From the NCBI GenBank assembly GCA_010645155.1, contig CM021321.1, forward strand, positions 9,720,414 through 9,784,413: 64,000 bases of DNA, written 5' to 3'. Shown here piece by piece: positions 9,707-21,044 of this stretch (the stretch's first letter is position 1; every line of letters begins with the position of its first letter). Below the pieces are notes generated by a model. The model did no database searches and was not told the origin of the DNA. It worked only from the letters and a program-made list of their open reading frames with translations. The position numbers were made by a program, and so were the translations under genes. The DNA comes from Tigriopus japonicus. Taxonomy: Eukaryota > Arthropoda > Copepoda > Harpacticoida > Harpacticidae.

Positions 9707-12700
9707 AGCCTTGGAACCAAAAAGAGAGCTGCATATTTGACCATCATGAATTGGGTGGAACAAGCTGAAGATTTCTGCGAATGTCGAAGAGGCTCGTTTC
9801 TTAACGATTACTCGAGAGAGAAGGGGAGAAAAGACGCTCGGTCGTTTCGTTTATGTCTTGGGTTGGTTATCTTGTAGTCCCTTCGGAGATGCTCGCTTCA
9901 TCCCCGTCTCTAGAGATCAATTTCAATTTCAAAGCGACCATGAAAACATACACAATGGCGTTGCGGTGAGTGTCGCGACAATTCTCGACGTTGAAAATGC
10001 ACTGCCTGAAATTGCCACTAACATTAGTCAAACCGAGACAAGAAGATGTGCCCCAAATTGAATCAGTCTCAACGTCCCTTGGAATAGACTTGACATGAAA
10101 GCAAACACTTGGATATTTATGTACCATTAACTCCTCGAGCCCGAACCAATCTTGTTGGTTGGGATTACCCATGTTTGGGGGGGCTATTTGCAACTTTCAT
10201 AGATGACAAATGCCTCTTAAAGTTGGCTTGATCTTTTTCTCGGACAGAAGTTTCAAAGGTTTTGAGCCTAGAAGTTGACACGGCCAAGTTAAAACGCTGG
10301 AATTGAAAGATAAGCACACTTGAGATGACAATAAGACACCCTTGAGAGAGTCCTGAAGCTCAACTGGCGCACCAAAGCCATCATATGAAGTTCATGGTTA
10401 TGTTCTTGAGCATGGAAAAATATGAGAATACATAGCAAGAAGCATTTGAAACCCTTTTCAAACTGGTTCTCACGTATCTTCAACTACTAAGAAAAATAAA
10501 GCACGCACCGAGCTTTCAAATTGATCGATGGGGTTACTACCGAGAGGTCGAGTAATTCATTTTTCATTATCTAGGAAAGCAACCTTGTTGGATCCCTTTC
10601 TGAGAAAAATAAAAGGGCCCTTGAAGTATTTTTTTTAATGAATCACTCACAATTACTTCCCTAACCTGCCAAGACGAGGGAAATAACTTTGAAAATAAAC
10701 AAAGGCTACCAAAATCGAACATTTTGCGGCAAAACCTACATTAATAATGCAATGGCGCCCGCAAATGCACTAAAACGCGTTGTTCAAAAATTGAAGGTCA
10801 TCTCAAGATTTAGCCTTTTGTTTGAACACTAAATGAAAATACGAATCGGGCTTTTCTAGTGTCTGGAATTGCACCAAGATTCCGAAGAAAATAGGCTATC
10901 ACAAGGTCTCCGGGAACAATCATTCCTTATTTTCTAAACACCCAACAACCAATGAGCCTTTTTTTGGGAACCAAAGGACATTTTTCTGCACTGAGTTGAT
11001 GAACCCCTTCCCACTAAAGTGAATCTAATTTCCGTTGCCGGGATTAATACGCTAGTAAAAGCAAGAATGGTCACGACCAAGCAATATATCTTCAAGGTCT
11101 AATCGATTTTAAAGCGGCAACCCAAAAGCTGAATTGGTTTTATAGCACTTGCTAAAACTAAAGCTAAGGACACATTTAGCACCTTCGAGCTTTAGCTCTA
11201 AAGCCAACGAACCCTGAAAGAGACAAGTTAGCTGATGTCAACAACAGTCACTTTAAGAGTTACTAATGCTCAATATTATGGAACTTTTTTACTAGTGGTT
11301 TAAATTTTGTGAAACGATAATATATCAATTTTCCAAACATTTTTGGCTAACTCTAATACTTTAATAAATTTATGTTGCTGGTCTTGACAACCTTGAAGGC
11401 CTTGACTTGCATTGTAAGTGCTGGCATCAGCTGTCTCGCCCCTCTCAAGGTTCATTGTCAGTATTTTAACTAATGTTTATGACTAGCTAATGATCCTACA
11501 TAATTCCCCATTTTAAACTTGAAAACCTGGAAGACGGAGAAAATATTGAAATCAATTTATAGGCTTTTTGATTTTGTTACCATTTTCCAATATGAGGCCA
11601 TGACTAATTTGGGTCTCTTTTATTTTACCTCTTTTGATGGGAGAATGAAAAGAGTTACTTGTTGCAAAATGGCAATTTGGTAACATTAGCACTCATAAGG
11701 CGACCTTTTTGTTTGCATCTCCAGCCTTAATACCTCTTCACTAACCTTTAAGAGCTTTCATGTCCACGCTTTTTTGGAATCTGCACCTTGTATCTGTTCT
11801 ATTTTATTTAGTACCACTCAAAAACTTTAAAGCGACGTCAATCATGCATGGGTATTTACCCTTTTTTCCCACCAACCACACTCACTACTTCATGTTTGCA
11901 CTTTGCACACATTTTGGAATGCAAAACGAAACATTTGCACGGACACACTTATCTAAAGGAACTTAACCTAAATATGAAATATTATTGCATAGAGCCACCC
12001 AATGAGGTTGTTTTTGTGTGTCAAATATTTGCTCAAAACCAAGTCACCTTGAGTCGTTCAATTAAATGTTACGAAATGACCTCTTTTACAAACTCAAGTT
12101 ACTTGAAAGAAACTTTGGACTTTGCCAAAAGGCACTCGCAGCAAAAAGCGTGTCAACCTTTATGCCTCACCTCATTGCCACCCATAAAAAAACCCTTGTG
12201 ACAGTGAGCGTCTAAAGAAATGGAGCAAACCCGTTAAGTTCCAAATATGACGAAAACCATGAAGCGTTTGTTAGTTCGTTCCCAAAGGAAAAGAGGGCGA
12301 ATGAAACGTAATAATTTGCCGTGACAAGACCACCCATAGTTTCTGACATTTCAACGGATCCATGGCGAATTGAAAAGGTTGAATGAGAAAATGGAACAGG
12401 AACGCCCTTTTAACACGGAACGAGTTCCTGTTTGAGTCGTCGTTTTTTTGGGGGGAATGAAAACAATTTTCTACTGGATTTATCTTTGACGTCCAAAAAT
12501 GGATTCAATTCCTTCTTTGACCCTAATCTGTTTGACGAAACCAAGAAAAGGGGCAAAAAACGGTTAAGCTGGAAAGACAAGGCACCAAATGAAGTAGAGG
12601 GACGAAAGTGGGCCAAAATAATTGCGCCTCCTAATGACCACATTGTTCCTTAATACGCAAAAATTCGCCAACAAATGCACCAATGTTTTGTCCTTGTTCC

Positions 12701-13192
12701 CAACAACGGAAAATACCACTTCTTAATTAGTAATAATGATAAATTTATTGAAGAGAGAGTATGACAGTCCATTGGTTAGGGTGCATTTGGAACTGACATC
12801 CAATATTATTTACTAGCAACAAAAACGTTAATGGAACTTTGAGAAAGGAACACTTCTCGATTAAAATGGTTTATTGGAGATAATTGCACACAAAGAAGTA
12901 AAAGTTATGTCTAAAAGTGCATTCACTTTTTTCTAACTTTGCACTCAAAGGTGATTATTTGCATGGACAAAGTGATTTTTAACAAAGCGGCAACCAAAAA
13001 TGGGCCCATTGACGAGCCCAAAACCATAGCTTCAAGCACTTCTTTAAATTCTGTGGAAACGTTTGCTTTTAGCAACTTACTATTCAAACAAAACCATACT
13101 TTTTTGGCTTTACTAGAAACCCAACATTCTGTGCACAAATTTCCTTACACTGAACCATCACTAGTGTGCAGGGAAATATTTTTTCGCTTTCG
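9707..13192. other. apparently non-repetitive, non-coding stretch
   Basis: Open frames on both strands (for example around 9867-10193 and 12410-12653) are short, overlap each other, lack supporting splice or start context and resemble no family I know. No repeat shared with the rest of the window was seen. It could be intergenic or a long intron. Confidence 0.3.
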
Positions 13193-13280
13193 AGCAGAAA
13201 TCCCAGACGTTTCAAGGAGTAAGATCAGCTGACGTAACCATCAGCTGACTCTACGCTGTGAAACGTCTGGGATTTCTGCT
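13193..13280. repeat. perfect-arm hairpin, first of two
   Basis: Perfect 22-bp inverted arms: one begins AGCAGAAATCCCAGACG and the other ends CGTCTGGGATTTCTGCT. An inner inverted pair TCAGCTGA flanks a GTAACCA loop. A diverged second unit follows at 13348-13446. Likely a tiny MITE that is duplicated in tandem. Confidence 0.75.
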
Positions 13281-13347
13281 CCAGAGCAAAACATTTTTTT
13301 TTTCCGGGCTAAAGCCATCACCAGGGCCCGGATTTTTTTTCCTGTTG

Positions 13348-13446
13348 AGCAAGAATTCTAGACGTTTCAAGGAGTAAGGTCAGCTGACGATTACGTTCGT
13401 CAACCATCAGCTGACACTACGTTGTGAAACGTCTGGGATTTCTGAT
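13348..13446. repeat. imperfect hairpin, second of two
   Basis: Same design as 13193-13280: arms around GACGTTTCA and TGAAACGTC with an inner TCAGCTGA pair. Its left arm is changed (AAGAATTCTAGACG) while the right is still CGTCTGGGATTTCTGATCC. The inner loop has an extra ATTACGTTCGTCA stretch. The pair lies in direct orientation, separated by about 67 bp containing a GGGCCCGG palindrome. Confidence 0.65.
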
Positions 13447-14726
13447 CCACAACAAAACAAATATTTTAAGGGCCTAGTCATCCCCAAATTCGAATTGTAT
13501 TACACAAAGGACCTTAAAGGAAGGTTTTGGAAAGTTTTACTATCTGAGTTTTTTTTAACTCCATATATTTATCGTCAAAAAAATATGCAAACTTGCCAAC
13601 ATCCATTCACTTTCCCCATCCTTACATTGTTAGATTATCTCCTTTGGTACTATCATTTTGTACTCCGAATGCTTGTTCAGAATGTTCCTTCCCTTCGTCA
13701 TATTTGTGTACGCTTCAGTGGTTTGGGGAGTTTTTTTTGCCAATGAGCCTTTCATTCAATCTCGATCTCATAAGAGGGCAATTATTGCCGAGCAATATAG
13801 ATGTACCATCTACCCATTGACTGGCTTTCAGAGCACATTTTCCACCCCTCACAGTATTCAACAGTCATCCGCAGAAGTTCCCATGGTCCAAGACTCTCAA
13901 TTCATTCAGAAGGGGGAATAATAGTAGTCCAAGAGACTGAAAGTGAGAGCCAATCTGTACTAAATATGAGTCATGGCAAAACTACTGGACGGGATTGGAA
14001 TTTGACGGCAGATCTTAGCCAAACATATTGCTCTTTGTAAGGCAACAAAAAGTGTAATTACATCCTTCCGGGGCTTTTTCCTCGAGGGAGAATTATGGCC
14101 TGCCTTTTAAAAGAAGACAGTGTTAGCAGAGATATACTCTGCATAGTTGGGGAAATTGAGAAGGAACGAGCTTCTTCTCGTTCTTCTACGTGTACATACT
14201 GTATGTAGTACTCACGGAGCAAAAAAGGCAATCTTCCTTAGTCGTACATTCCAATTAGTTACGTTCCATCCAAAGACTGGTCTTCCCCATTATGAGGCAT
14301 TAAAACCCAGAAACTCGACACAGAGGGAGCAACTTTGTGTCTGAAAGTTAACTCATCACAAATTGTTTCTTCTTGGGGGTTGTTCGTGTTTTTTTAAAGT
14401 TTGCATCCGGGTTTCCGTCCAACCCTGAACATGGAACAATGAAACTTAGCCAGGGAGGGTTTTAGAGGGGTAGGGGGGAACGTTGGGTTTGACATTGATT
14501 TATTTTAAATGTTTCAATTTCAACTCTTCATGGACAATGAACATTGCGGAAGGAAAATATATCTTAAGGCAAAGTTTGATGTTAATTTCATGCACTCAAA
14601 TAAATATGCATTGAAATTTTGGTACATGAATGGATTATTTTATGTAATATTCTAAAGTGGCTTTTAGTTGAGACTTGTTATAATAAAGCCTTCTCCTCCC
14701 ATGATAAAGGGAAAAAAAATGAATTT
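13447..14726. other. non-coding stretch
   Basis: No supportable exon or repeat. Open frames near 13593-14040 overlap in several frames and lack splice or start support. Confidence 0.3.
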
Positions 14727-15271
14727 TAGGGATGGGTCTGAATCACCCATGAACCGGATCAGCACGGCTCACTCTGGAACGCAGAATTAATCAGAAAAAA
14801 AACTGGGAAATCCTCTGAATGACAAGTGTAAATTGTTCCTCACGAAAAATAAAAAAAAAAAAAAACAGGTCCTAAAAACCTAGGAACAAATGCAGAGTTG
14901 GAACCGACCTCTGAGGAGTCGAGTCATAAAATTTGGATGAATTTTTCTTAGGGGCATCGAGGTTTAATCAAATCTTTTTACTCGAGTTTTTTGTATTTTC
15001 TTTTTCTTTTCAAATTTACCCATTATCTGGAAAAAAATTATCAATATATTTCAAAACTTGTCTGTGATATGCACAACCGTGATAAAGAATGCAGTAATGT
15101 TGCAAAATCTTTCTAAGAGACCCTATTTTATCCGAATCCAATTCGATTCGGATTATCGCCAATCCAGATTTAAGTCGGATCGAATATTTTGATTTCGGTT
15201 TGGAACCGAACTGATCCGTTTCGAAAAGTCACTGAACCGGCCCTGAAAGATAAAAATCCGACCCATCCCTA
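14727..15271. mobile_element. hAT-like element, TIR GGGATGGGTC
   Basis: Ends read TAGGGATGGGTC and GACCCATCCCTA. The right half carries alternating AACCGAA/TTCGGTT-type motifs (about 15130-15240), as in many hAT MITEs and similar in style to family A. The 545-bp interior is AT-rich with a poly-A run near 14848. No matching 8-bp flanks remain, so an old or rearranged copy is likely. Confidence 0.5.
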
Positions 15272-16186
15272 CCTTACTATTTATAACAAAATAGTTCACA
15301 AGTGCGATTCATAATAAATTTGTTGTTCATATCCTTCTTTGGTCAAAAAATGCAAGGTGGACACATTTTAAACTTTAGCCAGTTTTAGATTTCTTTCATG
15401 ATAATGTTAAGAACCGTCAGCAATATAGCCATCCATTTTCAAATTTAGTTTTCTCCATTCCTCGCTCAATTGTTCTGAAAGTGCAAAGACTTTGTTCGTT
15501 TCTTAAACAAAAGACTTGAAAGGGAATTCTGGCATAGCTTTGAAATGGCATATTCTTATGCTTCCAGAAGGCTCATCAAAAAGTTGGAAAATGAGATCAG
15601 TGGCCTTCAAATGGGACGTCTCTTTTTTCCGATCTTTCCTCCAATGAAAAATGGAACTTGCAAACGGGCACATCATGCCAATCATTCGTATTTCTGCCTT
15701 TGCACTTTGATTTTAACGAGGCCCTCTTTTAAATCTGGCCAAACACGACAAAGTGCAAAGGTCCATAGTAAGAATTAAAGGATTCAAGAGCTAAGAAATT
15801 GGAACCAACCCTGTTCCCGGAAAAGAAATGGTTCGCCAATCGTTATCAATGACCAAAATTGAGGGAACTGCAAGCTGGTTTTCCGTTGCCTTGAGATCAT
15901 GCCAGATCTTGGACCAGAAACAACAATTTGGCCTTTCTTTTATGCCATGAAATTCTTGGCATTCCAGACCTCTTTGTCTTCACCAACGAGAATTGTCCGA
16001 AGAAGAAGTGGATCCAGACCTGGTTTCTATCTCGCTGTCCATCCAACGTGTGGTCTTGTTCTTGATCAAGGTTGCCAGAGAGCGTTTCCACCCATTTTTC
16101 AAGCTCATGGCATCTCTGACCTGCTTCGAACCCAATCAGGCATAATTTTCGGGCCTTGCCAAGGGAACCTGAATCTTCGGTCACAG
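15272..16186. other. non-coding stretch
   Basis: No repeat recognised. A frame open at about 15907-16056 (NNLAFLLCHEILGIPDLFV) precedes the possible cyclophilin-like relic but has stops before reaching it. Confidence 0.25.
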
Positions 16187-16419
16187 ATTTCTATCTCGAG
16201 ATCAAGATTGCCAATCGTCCGGTCGGTTCCATTCTAGTGAAAGTTCAAGGTCAGTTTGTGCCAAATCTATGGGACATGGTCTGAATCCGACATTTATTGC
16301 TGTTAGTGGGCTTATCTGCAGACACTTGGAATGTAGGCCAAAAAAATTATCCAAGGAGAAAATGGAACACCCTTTTGGACCTGAATTCATCTCAGAAGGT
16401 GGAAAGATCTGGCTATTGA
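16187..16419 (+). pseudogene. possible cyclophilin-like relic (two exon-like blocks)
   Basis: After a TCACAG acceptor, the 16187-16249 block encodes FYLEIKIANRPVGSILVKVQ, which resembles the first two strands of cyclophilin-type peptidyl-prolyl isomerases (FDI.I...P.G.I...L). It ends in CAAG|GTCAGT. A 72-bp GT-AG intron would lead to 16322-16419, which stays open for 31 codons to TGA. That second block does not show the expected PKTAENF motif, so either the gene is decayed or the resemblance is chance. Confidence 0.2.
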
Positions 16420-17027
16420 AGAACAGATGTACCTTCAAAGAAAGGCTGAATGATCAGACAAGCACATTTCCCAGAAATACTAGGTCAAGTCGAATCAGCA
16501 ATTCCGCGAAATCAAACCAGTCTTTGGAGACTCGCTATTGTTGGAAATGGACCTCGTTTTCAGAGCGAACGATACTGTTGAGTCAAAGGATGAATTCATT
16601 AGATAAAAAGGACAGGATAATGAAATGAGGCCGATGGATACTGATTAATATCAACCAAGTAGAACCAGATCTAATGGACATAGAGCAGAAGTCGCTTCTT
16701 CACATCGCATCTAGTGATTGCCCTGCCTCAAAAACATTACAATTGCAAAGAAGGGAGCTCAAAAATGCCTTTTGATTTCATGAATTCAGGGGTTTGCTTA
16801 AAAACATCATCTCTTGTAACAGGTGTGCAGATTTGACCTTTCACGATGTTTTTTTAGAGCTCTTTTGTCCGTGACAAGAGGTTTCTCTTCAAAGCAGAAC
16901 GCTCACTCGACTCTCTCAAACCACACATGCGAGATTTACTTATACAAAAGCTTAGCAAACCTCATAGATGGCGCCCTTCTTTTTATCTCTGTTTGCTTTG
17001 CAATTTATGTATGACTGTGCATTTGAC

Positions 17028-18166
17028 TAGAGCACTATAATAAAAAAGTACGGTCATGAAATGCGCCATATAGTGGATTTCATGCAGCAACAGCTCGCAG
17101 TTCCCATGTTACACATATTTTTGAAGATTGGAATGGTCAATCATCAGTAGAGCCAAGATTTTTAGGTGAAAAATTAGAAAATAATTTTTCACCTTTTTTA
17201 CTGCTTTTGATGGAAAAATTTTTTTTTGCCCTTTTTAGCAAAAATAATAATTTTTTTGACACTTTTTGGGACAAAAGGTTATTAAATGCCGAGTTTTACA
17301 ACTTTTACCACCTAGTTTAGAGAAAGTGATTTCTAACTTAGTGAAAAATGGTCATATTTATTCTATCACTAAGGAAGGGCACTGATTTAATTTCAAGAGG
17401 CTAGAGGCAGTTCTTTGAAAAATGTAGAAAGGAGTAAAATTTACAATTATTTTTTTCCATTGGCCTTCCAAAGAAAAAGATTGGTAGTGCATTTATCTAA
17501 CTTCTTCACTTTTTAAAGAATTGGCTTCTGGGCATTGCGCAAAAAACAGCGCATTGGAGGTTTTGTGAGTCAATCAAATTTGGCGCCTCAAATGACAAGC
17601 TCGTAAACTTGTCCATGTTGAAAATGATGGTTCAAATGGCACAACTTGGTAAGAACGTGGTGTGGGCGTGGTATGGTAGCCGACTGCGCCATGCAATGTG
17701 AGGCTACTGAGGTAATCAACGGCAATAATACTTCACATTATATATTCCGAAAGAAATTCAAACAGTCTCAAATAAGGATAAAAAGCGTGTCAGGTGAATC
17801 AGGATTCTCAGGGTGACCTCGGTATACTTCAACATTCCAATACGTTCACCAATGTAAGTGCTTCTATTGTAAAAGGCGCACAATAAGAACCTTTTTTTTT
17901 ACTTTTTTTTGGTTATTGTCTTCACCTATTTATCACTTTTTTGGCTTTTTTCTTCACTTAAAAATCCTGGCTCTAATCATCAGTTTTGGACAAGTTCTAT
18001 TTGGAGTTCCCCCATCAATATTTTAGGGTCTTTAGTTTGTCCAAAACTGATGAATGACCGTTGCAATCTTCAAAAATGTGTTTATCATGGGAACTACGAG
18101 CTGTTGCCGCATGAAAACCACTAGATGGCGCACTTTATGACAGTACTCTGTTATTATAGTGCTCTA
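17028..18166. mobile_element. hAT element, family B, interrupted by a nested hAT
   Basis: TIRs TAGAGCACTATAATAA and TTATTATAGTGCTCTA, with the exact 8-bp direct repeat CATTTGAC at 17020-17027 and 18167-18174. The inverted arms extend well inward (CAACAGCTCGCAGTTCCCAT and its diverged inverse). Without the nested 828-bp element and its duplicated 8 bp, family B is about 303 bp, so it is a non-autonomous MITE. Relatives: 51601-51969 (right end lost) and 23992-24027 (TIRs only). Confidence 0.92.
17148..17975. mobile_element. hAT element nested inside family B
   Basis: An 828-bp element with TIRs TAGAGCCAAGATTTTTA and TAAAAATCCTGGCTCTA (one mismatch), flanked by ATCATCAG at 17140-17147 and 17976-17983. 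Its outermost TAGAGC resembles family B, but beyond that the sequence differs. It is non-coding, with T-rich subterminal tracts of TTTTTCACC/TTTTTAGC type. The family B copy at 51601 lacks this insertion and gives the empty site at about 51712-51720. Confidence 0.92.
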
Positions 18167-18568
18167 CATTTGACAAACGCAAAACAACTAGCATTTGTTT
18201 TTGAGTGATCAGCTGTAAGCTATGACATAGATATCAGATAGACTAAGATGGTAGCTTCAAAATTTATCATCTTTGCTCCCATTCCAGAGAATATTTTATA
18301 TTCTACAAGAGCTGTGGTTTATGTAACAAGGAAGTTCTAAACCAGTGTTCGGCTCAATAAAGAAAAAAAAATAGTGTTTGTTTATTGTAACGTTTCTTTT
18401 AATATTTGACATATCATTTAACCATGTATGTCTCATACAGGCCTGTTCAATTATCATATCCAGATAAAAGATAGTTTAACTTTTATCTTTATCTAGATAG
18501 TTTTTTTCGGGAAACTATGTTGAAGTATCTTTATCTTTTGGAAAACTATCTTAAACTATCTTTATCTA

Positions 18569-19478
18569 CAGGGCTGCTACTTCTAATTGTGGTCGTATCA
18601 TCAACAAAACCAAAACAAGTATATCTCAGCCCTAAAACACTGAATTTTTAAAATTAAAAAAACTCACATCTAAGGTTTATGGTTTAGAATAGATTTCATT
18701 CGATCTCATTGCCCTCAGCCTCCAACGCGGCCTTCGTGCGGACATCAAACCACGTAGTTGGAATTTTTACCCTTGCCTCGTCTATCTTGTTGCCCTTCTT
18801 CTTGATGGCACTGAATTGGGAGGTCTTCATGTTGTGGGCTCTTATGTTGGCCCTTTCTTTCAACACGCCCAAGAAAGACTAATCCATTGGACTTTAATCT
18901 GGAGAGCTAGGTGCCCATGTATCCTTGGAGGTGAAGCCGTAGCTGTTCTCCTTGAGCCACAGGAGAGACTTTTGGATACGTGACAGGGCGCATTGTCTTT
19001 TTGCCATACCCAGGGGACGGTTACCAGTTGTCTCCTTGGTGATAGGTATAACCAAATCCTTAAATAGAATGCGTGTGTTGACCCTGAGCCGTGTTTCGGT
19101 GATGTGTGGAGGCATGATATGGTCTTCGCCCAAGATCACTCCACATACCATCTTTGAACCAGGGTCTTTTTCTCCTCTAACCTCTTCCTGGTCCTTTGAA
19201 TGAATCAGATGTACAATCCAAGCGTGTTGGCGATCTCTCAGTTGGTTAATTTGGCCTTTGAATTCACAAGGGCCATCACAACGGCGCAACGTGGTTGCTC
19301 CTCATTGAATTCAACCATCTCCAGTTGGTGGTATAAGGAATTCATCTTGGATTTATGATTACTGTATGTTTGATAATTGTTTTAAGACTCAGTAAAGATC
19401 AAGCATGAATTAAAAAATCATTTCATTCATGGTTGTTTTCGCGATTCTGTGCGGCGACAATTAGAAGTAGCAGCCTTG
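18569..19478 (-). mobile_element. mariner-type element inserted in hAT family C
   Basis: Inverted ends CAGGGCTGCTACTTCTAATTG (left, one base from a perfect match) and its inverse (right), flanked by TA at 18567-18568 and 19479-19480, the Tc1/mariner duplication. It contains a broken transposase on the minus strand. At 910 bp it is shorter than a full mariner (about 1.3 kb), consistent with internal deletion. Confidence 0.9.
18696..19345 (-). pseudogene. mariner transposase, frameshifted and internally deleted
   Basis: Reading leftward from ATG at 19345, the start (MNSLYHQLEMVEFNEEQ) leads into a helix-turn-helix-like stretch (AKLTN.EIANTLGLYI) with two in-frame stops. A shifted frame then gives the transposase core MVCGVILGEDHIMPPHI and later SLLWLKENSYGF and WAPSSPD, the familiar WPPSSPDLNP region before the last catalytic acidic residue. 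After two more disrupted codons the C-terminal tail ends with EGNEIE and TGA at 18696-18698. The middle, including the first catalytic Asp block, is missing. Inactive. Confidence 0.88.
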
Positions 19479-19904
19479 TAGATAATATGTTTTTTCAATC
19501 TTTTGTGTTAAAGCATCCATTATGCATTGTTTAGTATGCATTATGCATTTTCCCAAAAAGTATCTAGATGAGATGCTTTTAGATACTTTTCTTCATAATG
19601 CATAATGTCAATTTGTACATTTGTTATTTGTGCATTATGCATTATGAAGAAAAGTATGTATGTATATATTTCAAGTAAGTCAGTTGACTTTTTTTGGTTG
19701 TGACACGGCAGCATTGTGGTTAATATGACAAGCTCATTACAAATGTTTCGACCTCCGCCTTAAATTGTCTCCGCCCTACAACAAACCTCAACTTGGATTC
19801 TGCTTTGTTCCAAAGCTTGGTCGCTTTGGTCCAGAACCATGTATTGAAAGTTCCAGAAACTCTTGGTGTGCGGATTTGTCCATTCACATTGCTTCAGGTT
19901 GACA

Positions 19905-20190
19905 CATGAGGTCGGTTGTGAGGTAATAGATGCACATCTAGAAGCATAAAAGAAGCATAAAAGAAGCACATGACGCGCAGTGGAAATAGCCATGCTCAAT
20001 CAAGTTTCGCGACATAAGCTGCGATTGAAAAACGGAGCTGCTTTTGAAAAACACAGTTTATGTAGCGAAACTTGATCGAGCTCGGTTATTTCTACTGCGC
20101 GTCATGTGCTTCTTTTATGCTTCTTCTATGCTTCTAGATGTGCTTCTACTATACTTCCAAACTACCTCAACAACCAACCTATGTGGGCGC
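19905..20190. repeat. hairpin repeat inside hAT family C
   Basis: Two arms of about 115-130 bp in inverted orientation. Both contain ATCTAGAAGCATAAAAGAAG (or its inverse), ATGACGCGCAGT, a GCTCGATCAAGTTTCG-type block and ACATAAGCTGCG. The right outer end includes CTACCTCAACAACCAACCT. A single-arm relative lies at about 50400-50530, and the right outer edge also recurs near 24640. Non-coding; likely a MITE of its own. Confidence 0.65.
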
Positions 20191-20673
20191 TCTTGTATGA
20201 ACCTCGACGGGAAAGGGATTCCAGTGAAAAAGGTTGCCCACAAATCATTGAGGGTGCATTTGGCAACTAATTGATTGATGGTTGGGAGTCCGGTTTTTGG
20301 CGTAGTGCTGAAAGCAAAACATGATCCCTGCGTTTGTTGCCGGTCATAAGTCTCATTGTGTCGTTTAGAATCACTTGGAGTTTGTCCGTCCAGGAACATC
20401 TTGCGTCGCTTTCATTTATTCTCACATGACCAAAAACGGACAACCCGAACCGGATCTTTGATAAAATCATAGGATCAAAGGATCAAAGGACAGGTGCCAT
20501 GTCTGATTGGATGCTCATTCCCAAGAGACGGATATTATCATTGGAATCTAGAAGTATCTTATACAGATTCGTTTTGTGAAAAGTATCTTGAACTATCTTT
20601 ATCTAGATACTTTGCGGAAAATACTATCTTATCTAGATACTTTGAAAAAAAATGAATAATTTGAACAGGTCTG

Positions 20674-21044
20674 GTCTCATAACACATATATATTCTTACA
20701 ATATTTATATCCGACTTGACATGATCTTTAGTCGCAATAAAGAATGAATTACTGAATTGAACGATGGAGTCAAAAGTTATGCATCTTTGAAGTTCAGGCA
20801 AGCGTAGGCGGAAAATGAACTCGCCCAACCTCTTGTTGCAAGATCTTGCAACAGACTTGTATGTTTGTTTGAGGTGCTCATAAAAAATGTCGACTTCACT
20901 TGACATTTTGATAGTTGTAAAATACTTAAATACAAAATGTTCAATGGTGCACATATTTTCAAGAAATACTTTGACAATATAAAAATCTTACCTATCGTAA
21001 TTAGCTGAAGTTTTGGTATCAGTTCTTTATTTCTGCTGAAAAGG
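20674..21044. other. short spacer between hAT family C and R1
   Basis: AT-rich, no supportable gene. A few Lys/Cys-rich frames on the minus strand have no family resemblance. Confidence 0.3.

Larger units (their letters stand above)
18438..20673. mobile_element. large hAT-type element, family C, carrying a mariner
   Basis: Ends CAGGCCTGTTCAA and TTGAACAGGTCTG (one mismatch) with the exact 8-bp direct repeat GTCTCATA at 18430-18437 and 20674-20681. Subterminal zones (about 18465-18568 and 20545-20650) hold repeated ATCTTTATCTAGATA-type motifs, which in hAT elements often bind transposase. Of its 2236 bp, 910 are a nested mariner (18569-19478) and about 285 a hairpin repeat (19905-20190). I found no hAT transposase, so it is non-autonomous. 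Confidence 0.9.

Noticed and set aside
12410..12653. Overlapping open frames on both strands, the plus one rich in Lys and Asn
   Set aside because: Both strands are open over the same bases with no splice or homology support, so neither can be preferred.
15897..16237. Overlapping 95-112-codon frames on opposite strands
   Set aside because: Mutual shadows with no recognisable domain; only the short cyclophilin-like motif in a third frame was kept, at low confidence.
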